A stretch of DNA of 64,000 nt from Nostoc sp. 'Peltigera membranacea cyanobiont' N6 (GCF_002949735.1 NZ_CP026681.1:4230501-4294500), one strand, 5' to 3'; positions 26,168 to 35,605 are shown, counted from the stretch's first letter. The notes: a model not told the origin generated them from the sequence alone. Made by a program: numbers and translations.

Positions 26168-26623
26168 TTACAAAGTCAATATAATTAACTTTACCAAAGG
26201 AGGGAGCAATAGCGTACCAGCTACCAGCACCGCTACCAAGGCAGAGACAAGGACTGCACCAGCCGCACAATCTTTAGCAATTTTTGCCAATTCATGATAT
26301 GTCTGCTTAACGGTTAAGTCTACAAGAGACTCGATCGCTGTATTTAGTAACTCTAGTGCCAAAACTAAACCACTAGTTATACCAATTACCGCTATTTCCA
26401 CGGCTTGCAGATGCAAAAAAACGCTTAAACCGATAGCCATTGCACAAACACTTACGTGGATGCGAAAATTCCGTTGAGTCCGAAAACTATAGCTGATTCC
26501 AGCCCAGGCATATTTAAAACTAACAAATAAATTAGAGGCTACTTTCCAGGAAAATTCCCGTTCGTTAGACACCAGTGGTTGAAAAGAGGTAGGCGTTGGT
26601 GATGGAGAAATTTTTGGGGACAT
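26168..26623 (-). CDS. dgkA: diacylglycerol kinase family protein (DgkA)
   Basis: A 151-residue integral membrane protein. After a Ser/Pro-rich start it has FKYAWAGISYSFRTQRNFRIH and the family signature ELLNTAIESLVDL, then three hydrophobic helices. It phosphorylates diacylglycerol or undecaprenol in the inner membrane. I choose ATG 26623 because upstream codons (from TTG 26713) give a Cys/Ser-rich stretch unlike the family. The order prfB, DUF3285, ybeY, dgkA, trpG on one strand looks like the arrangement seen in related cyanobacteria. Confidence 0.88.
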   Translation of the reverse strand: MSPKISPSPTPTSFQPLVSNEREFSWKVASNLFVSFKYAWAGISYSFRTQRNFRIHVSVCAMAIGLSVFLHLQAVEIAVIGITSGLVLALELLNTAIESLVDLTVKQTYHELAKIAKDCAAGAVLVSALVAVLVAGTLLLPPLVKLIILTL

Positions 26624-26775
26624 AGACTTAAAAAATACAAAAATAGAGTTGCTACAGTGGGAATATTCGCCGATCTTAATGGCAGAATTAACTTTGAGGC
26701 AATCTTTAAGCAATTTTCCACAGAAGTATTATAAAAGTATTACCCCAAATTAACATTAAAGAGACATAACTACTG

Positions 26776-27348
26776 CTATTCTATGTCAATAGCAATACCT
26801 ATTACGTTCAGCAATTTTACTTGCTGTTTTAACATTCGCCCCAAACTTTCCTCATCAGGATGATCCCAGCCTAATAGGTGTAATAAACCGTGAGTAGCTA
26901 ACCAGGCTAGCTCAGTTGGTAAGCTATGTTCCATCTGTTGAGCTTGACGCTGTGCTGTATCTACAGACACGATAATATCACCTAAGTATAATGGCACAGA
27001 AGCAAGCATTTCTTTATTTTGCGGAAAATCCACTTCTAAAGCAGCAAAAGCTAAAACGTCTGTGGGTTTATTTTGTTGACGATACTGGGCATTTAGTTCT
27101 TGAATTTGCGAGTCATCTGTCAAACGCAGCCCAATTTCATAACTTGGCGCTGGCGGGATTTGAGGGTGAAGTATTTTCAACCACTGATTAAACCAATTTT
27201 CCCAAGTTTCAGGAGGAATTCGGGTATCGGTGTCCGCAATTTTTACAGATTTTGTCGAGGAGAAATCGTAAAAAGAATCTTCCACATATAATTCAACGCT
27301 CAGGGGCACATAGTCTCCTTGTCTGTCGCTAAGACTCTCTTTTGTCAT
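26776..27348 (-). CDS. ybeY: endoribonuclease YbeY (rRNA maturation)
   Basis: A 190-residue member of the YbeY family, a metal-dependent RNase needed for 16S rRNA 3' end processing and ribosome quality control. The zinc motif H-x3-H-x5-H is intact in HGLLHLLGWDH. The substrate-strand motif TDVLAFAALE and YLGDIIVSVDTAQRQA are also present. The N-terminal 40 residues are longer than in E. coli, as is usual in cyanobacteria. It is co-oriented with dgkA, 152 bases away. Confidence 0.95.
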   Translation of the reverse strand: MTKESLSDRQGDYVPLSVELYVEDSFYDFSSTKSVKIADTDTRIPPETWENWFNQWLKILHPQIPPAPSYEIGLRLTDDSQIQELNAQYRQQNKPTDVLAFAALEVDFPQNKEMLASVPLYLGDIIVSVDTAQRQAQQMEHSLPTELAWLATHGLLHLLGWDHPDEESLGRMLKQQVKLLNVIGIAIDIE

Positions 27349-27416
27349 TGGTCATCTGTCCTTTGAAGTATAAATGACTAATGACTAATGACAACTCTCA
27401 CCAGTTGCGTAATAGC

Positions 27417-27572
27417 TTAGTGAGTTAAGTAAGCAAGACCAACAAGGAGAGCTAAAAGCCCTACGGCAGTCAACCCAAAATGCTTTAGGGAAGTTGCACC
27501 CTTCCGCACCATGTTTCGCATGGCGAGTTTTACGTAGCTGGGTTGAGGTTCTGTTGAAGGTGAGTTGCTCAT
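27417..27572 (-). CDS. DUF3285 small membrane protein
   Basis: A 51-residue protein from ATG 27572. A longer frame to 27677 has a Cys/Tyr-rich N-terminus unlike the family and is not used. It reads SYVKLAMRNMVRKGATSLKH followed by one membrane helix FGLTAVGLLALLVGLAYLT. I recognise it as DUF3285, a small protein conserved in cyanobacteria and of unknown role. It lies 68 bases upstream of ybeY on the same strand. Confidence 0.85.
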   Translation of the reverse strand: MSNSPSTEPQPSYVKLAMRNMVRKGATSLKHFGLTAVGLLALLVGLAYLTH

Positions 27573-27693
27573 AGTTATTTGTCTACAGACTCTTTTATAA
27601 CTGTAACAGTTAGTTGGTCTGAGATAGAATGGCGATCGCTTGCATATTGCTAAGGAATTTCTCCGAAAACGCCCCAATAAGATGAAATGCTAT

Positions 27694-27724
27694 GCGATGT
27701 CTAGGACGGGCTACGCCTGCACGC
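27694..27724. repeat. dispersed Nostoc-type repeat (GCGATGTCTA...GGGCTACGCC)
   Basis: GCGATGTCTAGGACGGGCTA and then CGCCTGCACGC is a copy of a short dispersed repeat. Related copies are at 29291-29320 (inside the prfB-like pseudogene, reverse orientation) and in degraded form near 26131, 54107 and 56192. Confidence 0.6.
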
Positions 27725-27805
27725 TAATCTGAAAACACTAAAAATAAGTAACAAGTGCTAAGTAATGTTAAAAATCGTGACTTAGCACTTGTAAATAATT
27801 TTGAT

Positions 27806-28928
27806 TTATGCAGTAGTGTTTTCTACTAATTTATTCTCTTGGCGCAGATAAGCTTGAATGAATGTATCAAGTTCGCCACTCATCACATCCCCAATCGCCG
27901 TTGTTTCTGTATTTGTACGTAAATCCTTCACCATTTGGTAAGGATGAAATACATAGTTACGGATTTGGTTTCCCCAAGAGGCTTCCACCATATCGCCACG
28001 AATTTCGGCAATTTCTTGGGCGCGTTGCTCCTTGGCGATGACCAAAAGCTTGGCTTTTAGACGATTTAGGGCTTTCTCTTTATTTTGCAGCTGCGATCGC
28101 TCTTCTGTACAGCGCACAGCCAGACCCGTAGGAAGGTGAACAATCCGCACCGCAGTTTCTACTTTGTTAACGTTTTGCCCACCTTTACCACCAGACCGAG
28201 TTGTGGTGATATCCAAATCCTTATCTGGAATATCCAATTGCACAGAGTTATCAATCTGCGGCATCACTTCCACCCCAGCAAAACTGGTTTGGCGCTTGCC
28301 GTTGGCATTAAAAGGGGAAATCCGCACTAAGCGATGTGTACCCATTTCTGAACGCAAGTAACCATAGGCATAGCGACCAGTAATTTCTAGGGTTGCCGAT
28401 TTAATTCCAGCTTCATCACCCTCCGACTCTTCAGCTAAAGTTACCTTATAGCCGTGAGCTTCGCCCCAACGGGTGTACATCCGCATCAGCATAAATGCCC
28501 AGTCTTGAGCATCTGTGCCACCAGCGCCAGCACTAATTGTCAGTACAGCACCTTCCGCATCATAGAGACCAGAAAGTAACTGTTGTAACTCCCACTGGTC
28601 AAGGTCGCGATTCAGTTTAGTGATGGTAGATTCCGCTTCTTGGAGTAGTGCCTCATCGGTTTCTAACTCCAACAATTCAACAACTGCCCTAGTATCTTCC
28701 AGATTAGCGTGCCAGCGATCGTATTGCTGAAGGTGGGCTTTCAGGTCGTTGAGTTCTTGTAGCGTTTGTTGGGCTTGGGTTTGCTCATTCCAAAATTCTG
28801 GTTGAGCGGATATTTTTTCGAGGTCTTGAATTTTAGCTGTCAGTGCAGGTACGTCAAAGATAGTCCTGGGTTTTACCCAGGCGGCCAGACAACGTTTCGA
28901 TTTCGCGTTTGAGTTCTAGGACATCCAT
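27806..28928 (-). CDS. prfB: peptide chain release factor 2 with programmed +1 frameshift
   Basis: RF2 recognises UAA and UGA and releases the finished chain. It is encoded in two frames. ATG 28928 opens 24 codons ending TAT CTT, then TGA at 28856-28854. Skipping one base (CTTTGAC read as CTT GAC) joins the main frame to give a 373-residue protein. An AGGA sequence lies just upstream of the slip site, as a Shine-Dalgarno-like stimulator. The main frame has GGQ (SGGKGGQNVNK) and the UGA-recognition tripeptide SPF (RISPFNANGK). This autoregulation, in which low RF2 promotes the shift, is known from E. coli and many bacteria. Confidence 0.95.
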
Positions 28929-29044
28929 AATGCTTGCTGAATGATAGATAGAGCGCTTTGGATTAAAAAATTGCTCTTTATTCTACTGATGTTTCTTGAT
29001 TTTAGCTGTAATTGGGCAAATTTTTTCTGCACTAGTTACAAAAG

Positions 29045-30200
29045 TTACTTGAAATTATCAAGTGCTTCTTTACTCACTGAAGTAGTGTGATTTAGCTGTT
29101 GCAGATAGGCTTTGATAAACAAATCAATTTTACCCTCTAATACCTCTGTCGCAGCAGCTGTTTCGACATTGGTACGTAAATCTTTCACCTTGGTGTAAGG
29201 ATGCAAGATATATTCTCGGATGAGCTTGCTGGATAGAGATTTTATTAGCCGAGGTTGAATTTCATCAACTTGCTGGACATTTTGGGCTAGTGCGTAGGCG
29301 TAGCCAGCCGTAGGCATCGCAAACAATTTACTCTTGAGAATAGCTAAGGCTTTTTCTTTGTTTTGCATCTGGCTACGCTCTTGGTTACAAGACACACTAA
29401 TCCCAGTAGGAATGTGAACCATCTTTACCCATGTTTCTGTCCGGTTGACATTCCCCCGATGGCGATAAAAAGTAATTTCCAAATCCTTCTCTGGAATCTC
29501 AAAATCAATAGACTCATCTAAAATCGGGCTGACTTCTACGCTGGCTAGGCAAGTATGCCGTTTGCCATTGCCATGAACAGGAGAAATTCGCTCTATTCTT
29601 GCATGAGTTCCTTGTTCCGATTTCAGTCAGCCATAAGCATAACGCCCTATAATTTCTAGGATGGTATGTTTAACCTCTCCTAAATCACCTACTGACTCTT
29701 GCACTAGATATACTTTATGGTTGTGATTTACTGCCCAACGATGGTATAGCTGCAATAACATCATTGCCCAGTCTTGGGCATCTATACTTCCAACCTCAGC
29801 CGTAATTGCCAAGAATGCCCCCTTTTGGTCGCAGGTGTCAGACATTAATTGTTGTATTTCTACTGTTTCGAGTTCTTGCTGGAGTTGGCTAAGGTTGGTT
29901 TGCGCCTCTAGCAACAATTCCTCATTAGCGTATGATTCTAGTAGTTCTAGTGCAGCCTTAATATCTTCTAGAATGAAGTGCGATCGCTGATATTGTTTCT
30001 TTGTAGCGTTGAGGTGTTCAATTTCTTGAAGTATCTGATAGAAAGTGGCAGAATTATCCCAGAAAGTAGATTGAGAAATTAATTGATTCAAATATTCAAT
30101 TCTTGCACTCAGTTCTCGAACGTCAAAGACAGCCTTCAGCCTTAGCCAAGATATTAGATAACCTTTCTACTTCACGTTTGATGTTCAAGAGTTCCAGCAT
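29045..30200 (-). pseudogene. decayed tandem copy of prfB (RF2-like, no GGQ)
   Basis: Starting at ATG 30200 (MLELLNIKREVERLSNIL), 25 codons lead to CTT TGA C at 30128-30122. This is the same frameshift site as in prfB. The +1 frame then runs to 29629-29627, where TGA replaces the Tyr of RYAYGY, and continues in the same frame to a stop at 29047-29045. The sequence aligns with prfB throughout. GGQ is lost (FYRHRGNVNRTET replaces TTTRSGGKGGQNVNKVET) and SPF has become SPV. A copy of a dispersed repeat is inserted in frame at 29291-29320 (AMPTAGYAYAL). No single product can be made without reading through UGA. It lies 116 bases upstream of prfB. Confidence 0.85.
29291..29320. repeat. dispersed repeat inserted in frame in the prfB-like pseudogene
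   Basis: On the minus strand it reads GCGATGCCTACGGCTGGCTA then CGCCTACGCA, the same family as 27694-27724. It adds about ten codons where prfB has none, and the frame stays open. Confidence 0.6.
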
Positions 30201-30339
30201 GGTTTTACTCTCTGGGGTTGATAGCTTACTAGATAGTATATTACTACAAATTGCTCTAGTTTCTCATCCCACAAAAAACCGTGGCTGCTAATGCTTGACC
30301 ACGGTTGATAATTTGTTAAGTTTTTATACTTACGAAAGC

Positions 30340-31068
30340 TTAATCGCGGCCATTTATGGCAATTAGCAACCGTAAGATAAAGACAAACAAGTTGATGTAG
30401 GTTAAGTACATCGACAAAGCAGCAGGAAGATATTGGTCATCGCTGTAAGTGCGGGGCAAGATGTAGAAATCGACAACAGAAACCCCAACAAATAGAAATA
30501 CCCCTAAACCGGAGATGGCAATTTCTAACCAATTTGGGCTATAAACACCAAACATGGCAAACCCAAATTGGGCAAGGCACACAACCACCAAGGCGATAAC
30601 GCCAAGATTGATGGTTTTCGTCAAAGCCATACCATCTTGTTCCGAGAGATTTGAACCAATTTGACGGGCAGCAATAAAAGTAACGCCACAACCAAGGGCA
30701 GCCAAACCAATACCTTGAATGCCAACACCTTTTTGTCCTAAAGCGACATACACCAGGCCACTGAGAGTATATCCAGACAAGAGGCTGTAGGTTGCTAGCA
30801 GAGGTAGTGCAAGACCCTTATTACCTTTTTGGGCAACATTTTGGGCAACAAAGAACAAAATTAACTCCAAAATCACCGCACCGATGAAAGTGGCAAAGAA
30901 TATTTCAGAGTTAGCACGGATAACTCCCAAACCGCCGTAAGTCCCTAATGCCGTTAGCACCAATCCACCACCGACGTAGGGGAGGGCGTTGGCAATTACA
31001 TTTGGGCCAACGAGAGTGTGAGATTTAGCCTCACGCATAGCTTCACGAAAATTACTGGTATTGCTCAT
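30340..31068 (-). CDS. Bax inhibitor-1/YccA family membrane protein
   Basis: A 242-residue protein with seven hydrophobic segments after a ~25-residue polar N-terminus. The pattern, with GYTLSGLVYVALG, GCGVTFIAARQIG and a C-terminal YINLFVFILRLL, fits the Bax inhibitor-1 (TMBIM/YccA) family. Members form calcium or proton-leak channels or modulate membrane proteases such as FtsH in bacteria. It stands alone on the minus strand, upstream of the prfB pair. Confidence 0.87.
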   Translation of the reverse strand: MSNTSNFREAMREAKSHTLVGPNVIANALPYVGGGLVLTALGTYGGLGVIRANSEIFFATFIGAVILELILFFVAQNVAQKGNKGLALPLLATYSLLSGYTLSGLVYVALGQKGVGIQGIGLAALGCGVTFIAARQIGSNLSEQDGMALTKTINLGVIALVVVCLAQFGFAMFGVYSPNWLEIAISGLGVFLFVGVSVVDFYILPRTYSDDQYLPAALSMYLTYINLFVFILRLLIAINGRD

Positions 31069-31211
31069 ATTGAAAAACTGTTCTTTAGAAAAACTTTCTG
31101 CTTATTCCTATTGTTACCAATCTTTGCGGTTAACAGCCAAGGATTTAGAACGTTGCAAAATTTGAAGGGCAGCTTTAGAGTGTCTGTCACAGATATCTAG
31201 AGAGAGTGCTT

Positions 31212-31426
31212 TTAGCTCAGATGTGAGTAGGTGAAGACTGCGGGCGGGTTATCCCATTCGACATCAATACCGCACATAGTTTGTAACCAGCGCTGAACTG
31301 TTGCTTTTGACATGGTTGCATTCCGAGTTCTTGACACAACTCTTCTAGAGTTGGCCCCTGTTTATGGATGCTGAACCATTGCTGAAGTGTATCCAGAATT
31401 TTTTGTCGGTGTTTGGTGATTTTCAT
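31212..31426 (-). pseudogene. LexA-like HTH protein with frameshift
   Basis: ATG 31426 has a strong ribosome site, GGAGGGTG. The first 36 codons read KITKHRQKILDTLQQWF and PTLEELCQELGMQ, a LexA-type N-terminal helix-turn-helix. After codon 37 the open frame becomes unlike the family (PCQKQQFSAGY). A neighbouring frame from about 31315 reads MSKATVQRWLQTMCGIDVEW and ends TYSHLS with TAA at 31214-31212. One missing base near 31315 explains both. It would have been a ~70-residue single-domain regulator without the LexA protease part. Confidence 0.7.
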
Positions 31427-32034
31427 TGTTCACCCTCCTGTTTAAGAGAAGTGTGACACCCAGCAAACTGGCATAGCAATCACCTGTTTCTATGTTTCCA
31501 CTAAGTTTCCAAAGTTTCTACCTTACCAATATTGAATGGAAATGTCCCTCAAGACCCAACTAAGTACAAATCCCCATAAAAATGAGTTGGAATTCTGTTT
31601 TTTGTAGCTTAGGTTTTCTTCATCAGCCCAACTTTCAATTGGGTTTTTCGACCTTTATTAATGACGGTGCGTACTAAAAGATAAAATTGCCCAGTCTCTT
31701 TTGCGATTAATTCAGTACTGATTTACGTTGCTCTCAGTATGACAGATGGTTATTAGGTTAGTTATGCATTATTCAGCATAAATAGCTAGTTTTTGTTGCA
31801 AAAGATAAAGATTATCTGCGATTCAAGAGTTATGTAAAAAACAAAAATAACCTGTAACAGAGATGTGAGAAAAATCATGCGTATAAATACTGAATTGTGG
31901 AGTTAGACCCCTCATAAGTTCAGTGAAACGACGATAGCTTATTCTTCCCTGACTCAGCAAAATAATAACAGCTTAGAAGAAAATATACGCAACTCCATTT
32001 TCTGAGGAATGGGAGTTAAAACAAGGGAATGTAT
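31427..32034. other. 608-base region upstream of sigF
   Basis: The region holds an orphan hairpin at 31625-31649 and presumably the sigF promoter. Between the start of the LexA-like gene and the hairpin there is no convincing frame of more than 60 codons. The hairpin may end a small RNA that starts near 31440-31550 on the plus strand. Confidence 0.4.
31625..31649 (+). terminator. orphan intrinsic terminator in the sigF upstream region
   Basis: AGCCCAA at 31625-31631 and TTGGGTT at 31639-31645 form a short stem followed by TTTTTC. No annotated plus-strand gene ends before it, so an upstream small RNA or transcript leader is implied. Confidence 0.5.
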
Positions 32035-32820
32035 ATGGCAACAAGTGAGTCCTCTTTACGAACTGATGGTATAGAATTATTGCACTTGTACCACCAGAAT
32101 CCTTCTATTAAACTTCGTAATAAACTTGTACAGTTACATACTGGCTTAGTACGGAAGATGGCTCATAAATTCAGCCATCAATGTAATGAACCTTATGAAG
32201 ATTTAGAACAAATTGGGTATTTTGGTTTGATTAGGGCTATTGAGCGTTTTGACCCTAGCCAAGGATATGCTTTTAGTTCCTTTGCAGTGCCATACATTCG
32301 CGGTGAGATGCTGCACTTTTTGCGCGATCGCAGTACTCTATTAAAAATCCCCCGTCGTTGGCAAGAATTATATAATGAAGGGCAAAAGATTCGCAAAGAT
32401 TTAGCAATGTCTTTAGGTCGCCAGCCCAAGGATGCTGAAATTGCCAGCCACCTCCGGGTATCTGTGCAAGAATGGCAAGAAACCAAGTTAGCGGCTCAAA
32501 ATCGGATGCCTTTGAGTTTAGATGCAACCGCAGTTAACTATGTTGATTGTCAAATAACCTTGGGTGAAGCACTTCCTTGTCCTCGTTCTCATGTCCTCCT
32601 ACAACAAGAAGAAGAACGCCAACAACTGCAAGGTGCAATCAATATGTTGGAAGAAAAGCCCCGCATGGCAGTTGAAATGGTATTTTTAAAGGAACTTTCT
32701 CGCAAAGATGCTGCTAAGAACATTGGCACTAGTCCAATGACGGTGACGCGCTATCTGCAAAAGGGAATCCAAGATTTGATTTGCTATTTACAACCACAGG
32801 TAATGCCCACTGGCTCGTAG
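32035..32820 (+). CDS. sigF: RNA polymerase sigma factor of the SigF (group 3) type
   Basis: A 261-residue sigma-70 family factor without region 1. Region 2 is clear in NEPYEDLEQIGYFGLIRAIE and FDPSQGYAFSSFAVPYIRGE. Region 3 follows around LGRQPKDAEIASHLRVS, and region 4 has the helix-turn-helix LSRKDAAKNIGTSPMTVTRY. Its size and region 2 agree with cyanobacterial SigF, linked in the literature to pili, motility and hormogonia. ATG 32035 is preferred over ATG 32029 six bases before it, though they can hardly be separated; GGGAATG lies upstream of both. Confidence 0.87.
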   Translation: MATSESSLRTDGIELLHLYHQNPSIKLRNKLVQLHTGLVRKMAHKFSHQCNEPYEDLEQIGYFGLIRAIERFDPSQGYAFSSFAVPYIRGEMLHFLRDRSTLLKIPRRWQELYNEGQKIRKDLAMSLGRQPKDAEIASHLRVSVQEWQETKLAAQNRMPLSLDATAVNYVDCQITLGEALPCPRSHVLLQQEEERQQLQGAINMLEEKPRMAVEMVFLKELSRKDAAKNIGTSPMTVTRYLQKGIQDLICYLQPQVMPTGS

Positions 32821-32885
32821 TCATTAGTCAATGGTCAGTGGTTTGTAGAAAAGCAACTGACAAATGACAAATGACAAATGACTAA

Positions 32886-34922
32886 TTATCTAGATTTTAA
32901 ATCAGCGATCGCACCTTTGGTCATAGCAGCAATAGCTTGATCTGTCGCTTTTGGCAAATGATAATATTTACCGCCTGCTGTTTGCGATAATTCCTTGGCA
33001 AAACCAGTAGACACAAATTTACTTTCCGTATCAATTACTAATAGTTGCATCCCCAAAGCCCGAATTCTCGCAGCAATTTCTAATAATTCTCCTTTGATAT
33101 CTGGCTTTTCTCCTGGTTCTAGCTGTTCGCCCAAAGAACGCGCTAAGGGAATATTACCCCGCCCATCGGTGATTGCGACAAGGACAACTTGCCCAATATC
33201 TCCACTCATCTGGGCATTTAAGCCGACGCGCACAGCTTGAGTTAAACCATGTGCTAAGGGCGAACCCCCACCACAAGGCAACCTTTCCAAACGGTTACGC
33301 GCTAAGGCAATAGAACGTGTTGGAGGCAATAAGACCTCTGCCTGTTCTCCTCGGAAGGGAATCAATGCTATTTGATCGCGATTTTGATAAGCTTCTGTTA
33401 AAAGTTGCATCACCGCACCTTTAGCCGATTGCATTCGATTCAGGGCCATTGAGCCAGAAGCATCTACCACAAATACTACCAACGCCCCGGCTTTGCGTAC
33501 CAGGCGTTTCGAGCGAATATCAGGCTGTTCTACAATAACTTTTCTATCTGGTTGTCTTTCTCTGCGTGCTTTTTGATAAGGGGCAGCTGCTCTCAGGGTA
33601 GCATCTACTGCAATGCGTCGCGCTTTCCCTTTGGGCAACATTGGCTTAATATAACGTCCCCTGTCATCGGAAAAGATGACACTGCGACTACCCGATTTAC
33701 CTTGCCGCTTCGCCATTTGAGTAAAGTAAAGCACGTTGTCATCAAGGATTACCCCTTCTGGATCAAAGATAAACTCTTCCGGGATGCTGGGGGGTTCTTG
33801 CTCTTGATTTTCTTCCTGTTCTTCCTGTTCGTCTTGTTCTTCGTCTTCAGATTCGTCTTGGGGTTCTTCTTGATTCTGTTGTGGCGGCGGTGGAGGTGGT
33901 GGCGGTGCTTGATCGGGTGGTGGTGTCTGCACAACTGTTGCCCGTGGTACAATTACCAGTTCTACAGCACGGCGCAAATCTTCAGCATTAACTGTTGTCC
34001 GTCCCTCTAAAGCCGCCGCAGCTTTGGCCACCCGCGTGGCGAATAACTCGGCGCGATGTCCCTGAACTCCGCCGCGAATCGCTTCATCCACTAAGTAGGC
34101 AATTTGTTCGTGGGTGATGATGACTTCTTTCAACCATTCCCGTGCCAAAATGATTTGGGTTTTGAGGGAGTCTAAATCTTCGTTGTACTGCTTGAGGAAA
34201 TCTTGGGGAGATTTAGAATAAGCGATCGCTTGCTCTACTGCTTCTACTCTTTGATCTAAGCCGAGTACACCGTCAGCAGAAAGTGCGATCGCAATTCTAT
34301 CTAGCAAATGCTCCCGTAATCCGCCTTCTTCGGGATTATAGGTGGCAATAAATAGGGATTTGCACGGATGCTGAAAACTAATCCCTTCCCGTTCTATCTG
34401 GTTGCGTCCATCAGATAATACTGTTAGAAGCTGATTTGATATTTGGTCATCTAATAAATTAATTTCATCTACGTACAGTACACCCCGGTTTGCTGTAGCG
34501 AGTAATCCAGGCTGAAAAATGGTATCACCTTGTTTTACGGACTTTTCCACATCCACTGAACCTAATAGTCGGTCTTCTGTGATACCTAGAGGAATTTGCA
34601 AAAAAGGCGCAGGGATAATTTCGACGGGCACATCTTGAATATCTTTGTCTGCGTACTCCGCCAATAATTGATCGTCCCATTCTTCTGGGTGATTGGGGTC
34701 GCAGTTGCTGATTGAACCTTTGACAACTTCAATGGGTGGTAGTAGAGCGTGGATAGCACGAGCCATTACAGATTTTGCCGTACCACGACGACCTGCGATC
34801 GCCACTCCTCCCAAACCAGGATCGACTGCGGCTAACAGCAAGGCTAATTTAATTGCTTCTTGACCGACTACAGCTGTCAAAGGAAAAGCAGTGATTGTGG
34901 GGTTGATAGTAGGCGCAGGCAT
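32886..34922 (-). CDS. chlD: magnesium chelatase subunit ChlD
   Basis: A 678-residue protein. It has an N-terminal AAA+ domain (Walker A-like AIAGRRGTAKS, Walker B-like VLYVDEINLLDD), a proline-rich then very acidic linker (about 350-395), and a C-terminal von Willebrand A domain. The MIDAS motif of the latter is DASGSM, and the T/D residues lie in ITDGRGN. With ChlI and ChlH it inserts Mg into protoporphyrin IX, the first step specific to chlorophyll. Neither partner gene is in the window. It is convergent with sigF; the gap carries AATGACA tandem repeats. Confidence 0.96.
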   Translation of the reverse strand: MPAPTINPTITAFPLTAVVGQEAIKLALLLAAVDPGLGGVAIAGRRGTAKSVMARAIHALLPPIEVVKGSISNCDPNHPEEWDDQLLAEYADKDIQDVPVEIIPAPFLQIPLGITEDRLLGSVDVEKSVKQGDTIFQPGLLATANRGVLYVDEINLLDDQISNQLLTVLSDGRNQIEREGISFQHPCKSLFIATYNPEEGGLREHLLDRIAIALSADGVLGLDQRVEAVEQAIAYSKSPQDFLKQYNEDLDSLKTQIILAREWLKEVIITHEQIAYLVDEAIRGGVQGHRAELFATRVAKAAAALEGRTTVNAEDLRRAVELVIVPRATVVQTPPPDQAPPPPPPPPQQNQEEPQDESEDEEQDEQEEQEENQEQEPPSIPEEFIFDPEGVILDDNVLYFTQMAKRQGKSGSRSVIFSDDRGRYIKPMLPKGKARRIAVDATLRAAAPYQKARRERQPDRKVIVEQPDIRSKRLVRKAGALVVFVVDASGSMALNRMQSAKGAVMQLLTEAYQNRDQIALIPFRGEQAEVLLPPTRSIALARNRLERLPCGGGSPLAHGLTQAVRVGLNAQMSGDIGQVVLVAITDGRGNIPLARSLGEQLEPGEKPDIKGELLEIAARIRALGMQLLVIDTESKFVSTGFAKELSQTAGGKYYHLPKATDQAIAAMTKGAIADLKSR

Positions 34923-35017
34923 TGTTTGCTTTCATAGCGAGTCTTGGCCTTTAGCATACCAATTTCTGGCACATTTAGAATAAGTATTATGTATGGCAAA
35001 GAGAGAAAGGTAAGGTT

Positions 35018-35605
35018 ATGAGTATTGCTCAGGCTAAACGCTTCACACTGGATGAATACCACAGGCTTGGAGAATTGGGCTTTTTCCATGAAGATGACCA
35101 TATTGAATTAATCAATGGAGAAATTATTGAAATGGCATCCAAAGATACAGCCCATGAAACCTGTTTGAGAAGTTTGTGGAAACAACTTCCAAAACTTGTA
35201 GGTGATAGGGCAACTTTGCAATCTCAAGCCCCGATTACTTTGCCACCTAACAGCGAACCTGAACCGGATTTTGCGATTGTTCAAAACCGTGCTGATGATT
35301 ATCTCTCGGCTCACCCTAAAGCGGCTGATGTGTTATTGGTGATGGAGGTTGCAGATTCTTCTTTAGCTTATGACCAAGATGTGAAAATCCCTCTCTATGC
35401 TAAAGCGGGTATTACTGATTATTGGATATTCAATTTATTTGATAATTATTTAGAAGCTTATAGTGAACCATATCAGGATAACCAAGGCAGATATGGCTAT
35501 TCCAATAAGCGAATCTTCTTGTCAAATCAGTTGATAAAATTTCCCTGCTTTCCTGAGTCGTCTCTTGATTTATCTAGGGTGTTTCCACCAAAGCTGAATT
35601 TTTAA
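35018..35605 (+). CDS. Uma2 family (DUF820) nuclease-like protein
   Basis: A 195-residue complete member of the Uma2/DUF820 family, with a PD-(D/E)XK-like fold. It has FTLDEYHRLGELGF, HIELINGEIIEMA (the first acidic position) and PEPDFAIVQ. LLVMEVADSSLAYDQDVKIP gives the ExxxS...K-type core, and YWIFNLFDNYLEAY ends the fold. ATG 35018 has GAGAAAGG upstream. It is 42 bases upstream of another nuclease-like gene. Uma2 proteins are very numerous in cyanobacteria and their role is unsettled. Confidence 0.88.
   Translation: MSIAQAKRFTLDEYHRLGELGFFHEDDHIELINGEIIEMASKDTAHETCLRSLWKQLPKLVGDRATLQSQAPITLPPNSEPEPDFAIVQNRADDYLSAHPKAADVLLVMEVADSSLAYDQDVKIPLYAKAGITDYWIFNLFDNYLEAYSEPYQDNQGRYGYSNKRIFLSNQLIKFPCFPESSLDLSRVFPPKLNF

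Noticed and set aside
33552..34010. 152-codon plus-strand frame opposite chlD
   Set aside because: It mirrors the Pro-rich and acidic linker of ChlD (long Leu/Phe/Trp runs) and has no start signal.
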